Of a stretch of 13,733 nt of DNA, positions 11,219 to 13,733 are shown piece after piece (position 1 is the first letter of the stretch; each line of letters opens with the position of its first letter). The notes beneath the pieces were generated by a model. It had not been told where the DNA came from, did not search any database, and saw nothing but the letters and a program-made list of their open reading frames with translations. The stretch comes from Candidatus Taylorbacteria bacterium RIFCSPLOWO2_01_FULL_50_130 (GTDB lineage: Bacteria; Patescibacteriota; Minisyncoccia; Phycocordibacterales; UBA10002): NCBI GenBank assembly GCA_001821155.1, contig MHSB01000013.1, positions 1 through 13,733 on the forward strand, in the 5' to 3' direction. The position numbers were made by a program, and so were the translations under genes.

Positions 11219-12166
11219 TCAGTGCGCCGGCGCACGATTCAAGAAACCGCTAAGCGCCTTGTGAATTGCGGCCGCAGTTGCGGAACTGACTTTGACGAGC
11301 GGCGGACGCACCGCGCCGCTATCAAGGCCGATGTGCTCCATTGCCGATTTCACTCCGACCGGATTCCCCTCCAAAAAAATGCTTTTGATGAGCGGAAACA
11401 GTTCAGCATGAATTCGTTTCGCCTCCGTTAAATTTCCTAAGAGGGCAGCAGATACCATCTGCACAACATGCTCGGGAAAGATATTGGATACCACGCTGAT
11501 TGCGCCGCATGCTCCGACCGAAATGAACGGAAGCGTGAGCGAATCATCTCCGCTAAAGATGGCGAAGTCTTGTCCAGCCCTCGCGCGAAGTTCTGTTACA
11601 TAGTCAGAGCTTCCGTTAGCCACCTTGATCCCGGCAATGTTCGACCGAGCTTCCCGAAGTCGACATACGGTATCGATGGTTATATCAATCCCGCACCGTC
11701 CGGGAATGTTGTAGAGAATGATCGGAAGCCGCGTAGCGTCAGCGACTGCCTTAAAATGCTGGAATAGTCCTTCCTGCGATGGCTTGTTGTAGTAAGGCAC
11801 CACCTGGAGCAGAGAATCCGCTCCAGCATCTTCGGCCGCCTTGGCAAGGGAGATGGCTTCACTTGTGGAGTTTGCCCCCGTGCCGGCGAGGACCTGCATT
11901 CTCCCAGCCGCGACCTGAACGGCAAATGCAACAACGCTGATATGTTCGGTGAAATCGAGCGTTGACGATTCACCGGTTGTGCCGACGGGAACGATTCCGT
12001 TAACACCGCCTTCAATTTGCCTTGTGATTTGCCGTTGTAGATTGACCTTATCAAGATATCCTGCCGCCGTAAATGGCGTGATGATCGCTGTGTAGGTTCC
12101 GCAAAACGACGTTGCGCGCGAGGCGTTTGCGCTGCCGGACCTGTTCTGCTTCTCATTGTTGTGCAT
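11219..12166 (-). CDS. dapA: 4-hydroxy-tetrahydrodipicolinate synthase
   Basis: DapA (315 aa) condenses pyruvate with aspartate semialdehyde in the first committed step of the lysine/diaminopimelate pathway. The class I aldolase TIM-barrel motifs are present: GTTGES at 62-67, PYYNKPSQEG at 124-133, YNIPGR at 152-157, and the Schiff-base lysine K181 in IAGIKVANGSSD. The usual residue after that lysine is Glu (IKEA); Val stands here. GTTGE argues against N-acetylneuraminate lyase. The N-terminus has about 20 extra polar residues. An AAAGG Shine-Dalgarno sequence lies 8 nt before the ATG, unlike most genes here. It is a lone biosynthetic gene with its own promoter, long leader and terminator. 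No other dap gene is in the window. Confidence 0.92.
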   Translation of the reverse strand: MHNNEKQNRSGSANASRATSFCGTYTAIITPFTAAGYLDKVNLQRQITRQIEGGVNGIVPVGTTGESSTLDFTEHISVVAFAVQVAAGRMQVLAGTGANSTSEAISLAKAAEDAGADSLLQVVPYYNKPSQEGLFQHFKAVADATRLPIILYNIPGRCGIDITIDTVCRLREARSNIAGIKVANGSSDYVTELRARAGQDFAIFSGDDSLTLPFISVGACGAISVVSNIFPEHVVQMVSAALLGNLTEAKRIHAELFPLIKSIFLEGNPVGVKSAMEHIGLDSGAVRPPLVKVSSATAAAIHKALSGFLNRAPAH

Positions 12167-12408
12167 ATGCTGCGCCTTTCATTTTTGTAGTGTACTGTGG
12201 ACATCCTCTTTGTTAGAGGCTCCGTTTTCCCCAAAGAAGCATTCTCGGAGGAAAGTGAGCCACAAACATTAGACCGTTTTCTCTTTGGAGAAGGCGGTTT
12301 TGCTGTCTTTCGTGTGAAGAAGTGTCACCTATACGCGCAAAAAGTTGTCTTCTCTACTAGAAGCTTTCTCTCCTTCTTGGAAATTGTTGCAAACACTGTC
12401 ATATGCAG
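12167..12408 (-). promoter_or_regulatory. Structured leader of dapA
   Basis: About 240 bases separate the predicted promoter from the dapA ATG, and I see no convincing gene in them. Four small hairpins are visible: 12349-12363, 12273-12298 (ACCG/CGGT enclosing TTCTC/GAGAA), 12220-12250 (CTCCG/CGGAG) and 12205-12219 (CCTCT/AGAGG). I could not match the lysine riboswitch or T-box consensus. A 25-codon ATG frame starting near 12403 is a possible leader peptide without support. Confidence 0.35.
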
Positions 12409-12436
12409 ATAGTATCGAACGCCGCGGTACTGTCAA
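12409..12436 (-). promoter_or_regulatory. Probable dapA promoter
   Basis: On the minus strand TTGACA (12431-12436) is followed after 16 bp by TACTAT (12409-12414). The transcription start would be near 12402, giving a leader of roughly 235 nt. Confidence 0.55.
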
Positions 12437-12444
12437 GGTGTTGC

Positions 12445-12479
12445 ATTCGTGTATTCGTCTTTCAGTTCGTGAGATTCGT
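12445..12479. repeat. ATTCGT short direct-repeat cluster, second copy
   Basis: ATTCGT starts at 12445, 12453 and 12474, with GTTCGT at 12465. It resembles the cluster at 1307-1347. It lies between the DoxX stop and the dapA promoter. Confidence 0.55.
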
Positions 12480-12485
12480 GTCGAA

Positions 12486-12875
12486 TTATTGAAGCATATT
12501 ATACACCCATGGCACGGAAACCGCGTAGAGCATGAGGAGCGCGCCGACGAGCGCCATGTTTTTCATGAATTGAACTTTTTCCATCATTCGTGCGTTCGGG
12601 TCAGGTTCCTTCCAAAAGGCGTGCATCTTGAGAGACACCGGAACAAGGAAAATAATGAGGAGTGCGAGAGACGCTTCGGGAACGATGCCAAAGACGATGC
12701 CTAAACCGCCGAGTAGCAAAAGTATGCCGCCGAGAAAAACCGCCATTTTGGGTTCGGGCACGCCTTTGGAAGCGGCATAGATGGTCAGTCCCTCGCTATT
12801 CTTAAAATGATTCCATGCGTTCATGAGGAAGTATCCTCCAAAGATAAGCCGACCGACGAGAAATAAGATATCCAT
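12486..12875 (-). CDS. DoxX-family membrane protein
   Basis: This 129-aa integral membrane protein has four hydrophobic segments (about residues 2-18, 44-63, 67-84 and 107-123). It shows the DoxX pattern: RLIFGGYFLMNAWNHF at the start, a GVPEPK loop, GGILLLLGGLGIVFG, and HAFWKE before the last helix. Some DoxX relatives belong to thiol or quinone redox systems, but the biochemistry of this small form is unknown. TAAGGT upstream of the ATG is a plausible Shine-Dalgarno site. It lies 79 bp after the isomerase gene, across a TAACTG-rich inverted repeat, and could be co-transcribed with it. Confidence 0.85.
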   Translation of the reverse strand: MDILFLVGRLIFGGYFLMNAWNHFKNSEGLTIYAASKGVPEPKMAVFLGGILLLLGGLGIVFGIVPEASLALLIIFLVPVSLKMHAFWKEPDPNARMMEKVQFMKNMALVGALLMLYAVSVPWVYNMLQ

Positions 12876-12885
12876 AAAATTGACC

Positions 12886-12975
12886 TTAACTTATTAACTG
12901 GAACCGGTAACTGTAACTAAAACATACCAAAAAACTCTTAACAGTTCCAGTTATTCAGTTACCTGTTACAGTAAT
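12886..12975. repeat. TAACTG-rich imperfect inverted repeat
   Basis: The words TAACTGGAAC and GTAACTGTAAC on the left recur inverted on the right as GTTCCAGTTA and GTTACAG. The right part overlaps the last codons and the stop of the isomerase gene, so the protein's final residues (ITVTGN) are repeat-encoded. Confidence 0.5.
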
Positions 12976-13733
12976 TAGTTTCTTAAACTGCTCCACCATC
13001 GGGACTTGCTCCGCCTCGGTGCCGTACACATTTGAAAGATACAAGGCCGTCCAATCGGCAATAAGGAGCGAGGAGAATATTCTCTCGAGCGTAGTATCTC
13101 CTTTGAACGGAACTTCGGTAACCGAAAGCCCGCGGTCCTCATAGAGTTTCTTGCACACGGCCATTCGTCTTTGAACTTTCGGGTGGTCCACGCTGTCGGT
13201 GAGAAAAACAAAATGGAATCCGTGCGACAGCTTCTTTGTAGCTTCTATTGTGTCGAATCCGGTCATTTCATTGTGATTAAGCTCGGGGAAGACATTATAA
13301 AACGCTGGAATTTTTCCGGTTTCGTTCATTTTGATTTTCCAATTGTATGCGACCCCCCTGTTTCTTGTTGACGCGCAAATTATTGGCACTTTGCCGAAGA
13401 GTATCCGTGAAAGTTTCTTCCCGGCGGCGCAAAGCGCTTCCGGCTTGAGTATGGTAGAGAGCCGATGCAGTTCTCGCAGAACATGTTCTGCGCCGATGAG
13501 TTTTGCAATTGCCAACATAGAAAATCCGAGTGCGCTTCTTGGCTGTATCTTGGTGTCCGGGATGATGATGTGCGGAAGATTATTCTTCTCTGCAAACTTC
13601 AAAAGCTTACCGCCAATGGAGATTGTAGCGACTTTGTATCCTTTCTTCAGCGCTGACTTCGCAAAATCAATAGTCTCTTCGGTATTTCCAGAGTACGAAC
13701 TTGCGATATAGAGTCGCTCTTTCGCGTCGGAGA
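12955..13733 (-). CDS. Bifunctional phosphoglucose/phosphomannose isomerase, N-terminus beyond window
   Basis: The frame is open from the right edge to a TGA at 12955-12957, giving 259 residues of a larger protein. It starts inside a SIS sugar-phosphate-binding domain: ASSYSGNTEETIDFAKSALK is the phosphate-binding serine loop. It then runs through VATISIGGK, a second SIS domain (SRILFGKVPIICAS) and the C-terminal bact-PGI_C region with the catalytic FPELNHNEMTGF block. The enzyme interconverts glucose-6-P or mannose-6-P with fructose-6-P in central carbon metabolism. An internal TTG at 13602 is not the true start because the SIS motif lies upstream of it in frame. The last residues are encoded by a TAACTG repeat. 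Confidence 0.9.
   Translation of the reverse strand, partial: SDAKERLYIASSYSGNTEETIDFAKSALKKGYKVATISIGGKLLKFAEKNNLPHIIIPDTKIQPRSALGFSMLAIAKLIGAEHVLRELHRLSTILKPEALCAAGKKLSRILFGKVPIICASTRNRGVAYNWKIKMNETGKIPAFYNVFPELNHNEMTGFDTIEATKKLSHGFHFVFLTDSVDHPKVQRRMAVCKKLYEDRGLSVTEVPFKGDTTLERIFSSLLIADWTALYLSNVYGTEAEQVPMVEQFKKLITVTGN

Noticed and set aside
11219..12166. N-acetylneuraminate lyase instead of DapA
   Set aside because: The GTTGES motif and the YNIPGR arginine fit dihydrodipicolinate synthase rather than the lyase subfamily.
12167..12408. Lysine riboswitch or T-box upstream of dapA
   Set aside because: The conserved core sequences of these RNAs were not found by eye; only generic small hairpins are visible.
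12955..12957. TGA recoded as glycine (code 25), as in some candidate phyla
   Set aside because: TGA ends the isomerase, SHOCT and small His-rich protein genes at sensible lengths, and I saw no in-frame TGA inside conserved domains.

Overview
This 13.7-kb window looks like a bacterial chromosome segment. It most resembles a Candidate Phyla Radiation (Patescibacteria, Parcubacteria-like) genome. That placement is an inference from the many short membrane or cysteine-rich proteins of uncharacterised families, the scarcity of Shine-Dalgarno sites, two promoters that predict leaderless mRNAs, and the density of intergenic inverted repeats. TGA works as a stop codon (for example at the end of the phosphoglucose isomerase gene), so the genetic code appears standard. 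Every gene I can support lies on the minus strand, so transcription runs from right to left. I see no tRNA, rRNA, CRISPR array or transposase.

Layout in the direction of transcription: (i) 13733-12486 holds the C-terminal part of a bifunctional phosphoglucose/phosphomannose isomerase, then a DoxX-family membrane protein. (ii) 12436-11167 holds dapA with its own promoter, a long hairpin-rich leader and an intrinsic terminator. (iii) 11144-10827 carries two abutting inverted-repeat elements. (iv) 10819-10191 is msrA and its palindromic terminator. (v) 10185-7682 is a copper-type accessory cluster: csoR behind its own operator, then a SHOCT protein, a small metal-island membrane protein, a YHS protein, a DUF302 protein, an HXXEE-type membrane protein and a 53-aa cysteine-rich peptide. 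(vi) 7576-6400 encodes a DUF5676 protein and a two-domain lycopene-cyclase-like membrane protein. (vii) 6380-3948 is copB, a CPH-type P1B ATPase, with a second CsoR operator and a strong terminator preceded by two further hairpins. (viii) 3877-1 is a thiol/disulfide cluster: a small unknown membrane protein, a DUF1573 protein, CcdA, an unknown helical protein, a membrane-anchored thioredoxin with CPHC, and an unknown anchored protein with a dense Cys/His motif that runs off the left edge.

The genes suggest one theme: sensing and exporting copper, and keeping thiols and methionines reduced on both sides of the membrane. CsoR would control copB and its own cluster through identical operators. 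CcdA would pass electrons to the extracytoplasmic thioredoxin, and MsrA would repair oxidised methionine. The most unusual sequence features are the repeats. Five composite inverted-repeat elements occupy intergenic gaps, and two of them share a core. Palindromic or tandem repeats also sit in frame inside copB and msrA, and two of these share an exact 15-mer.
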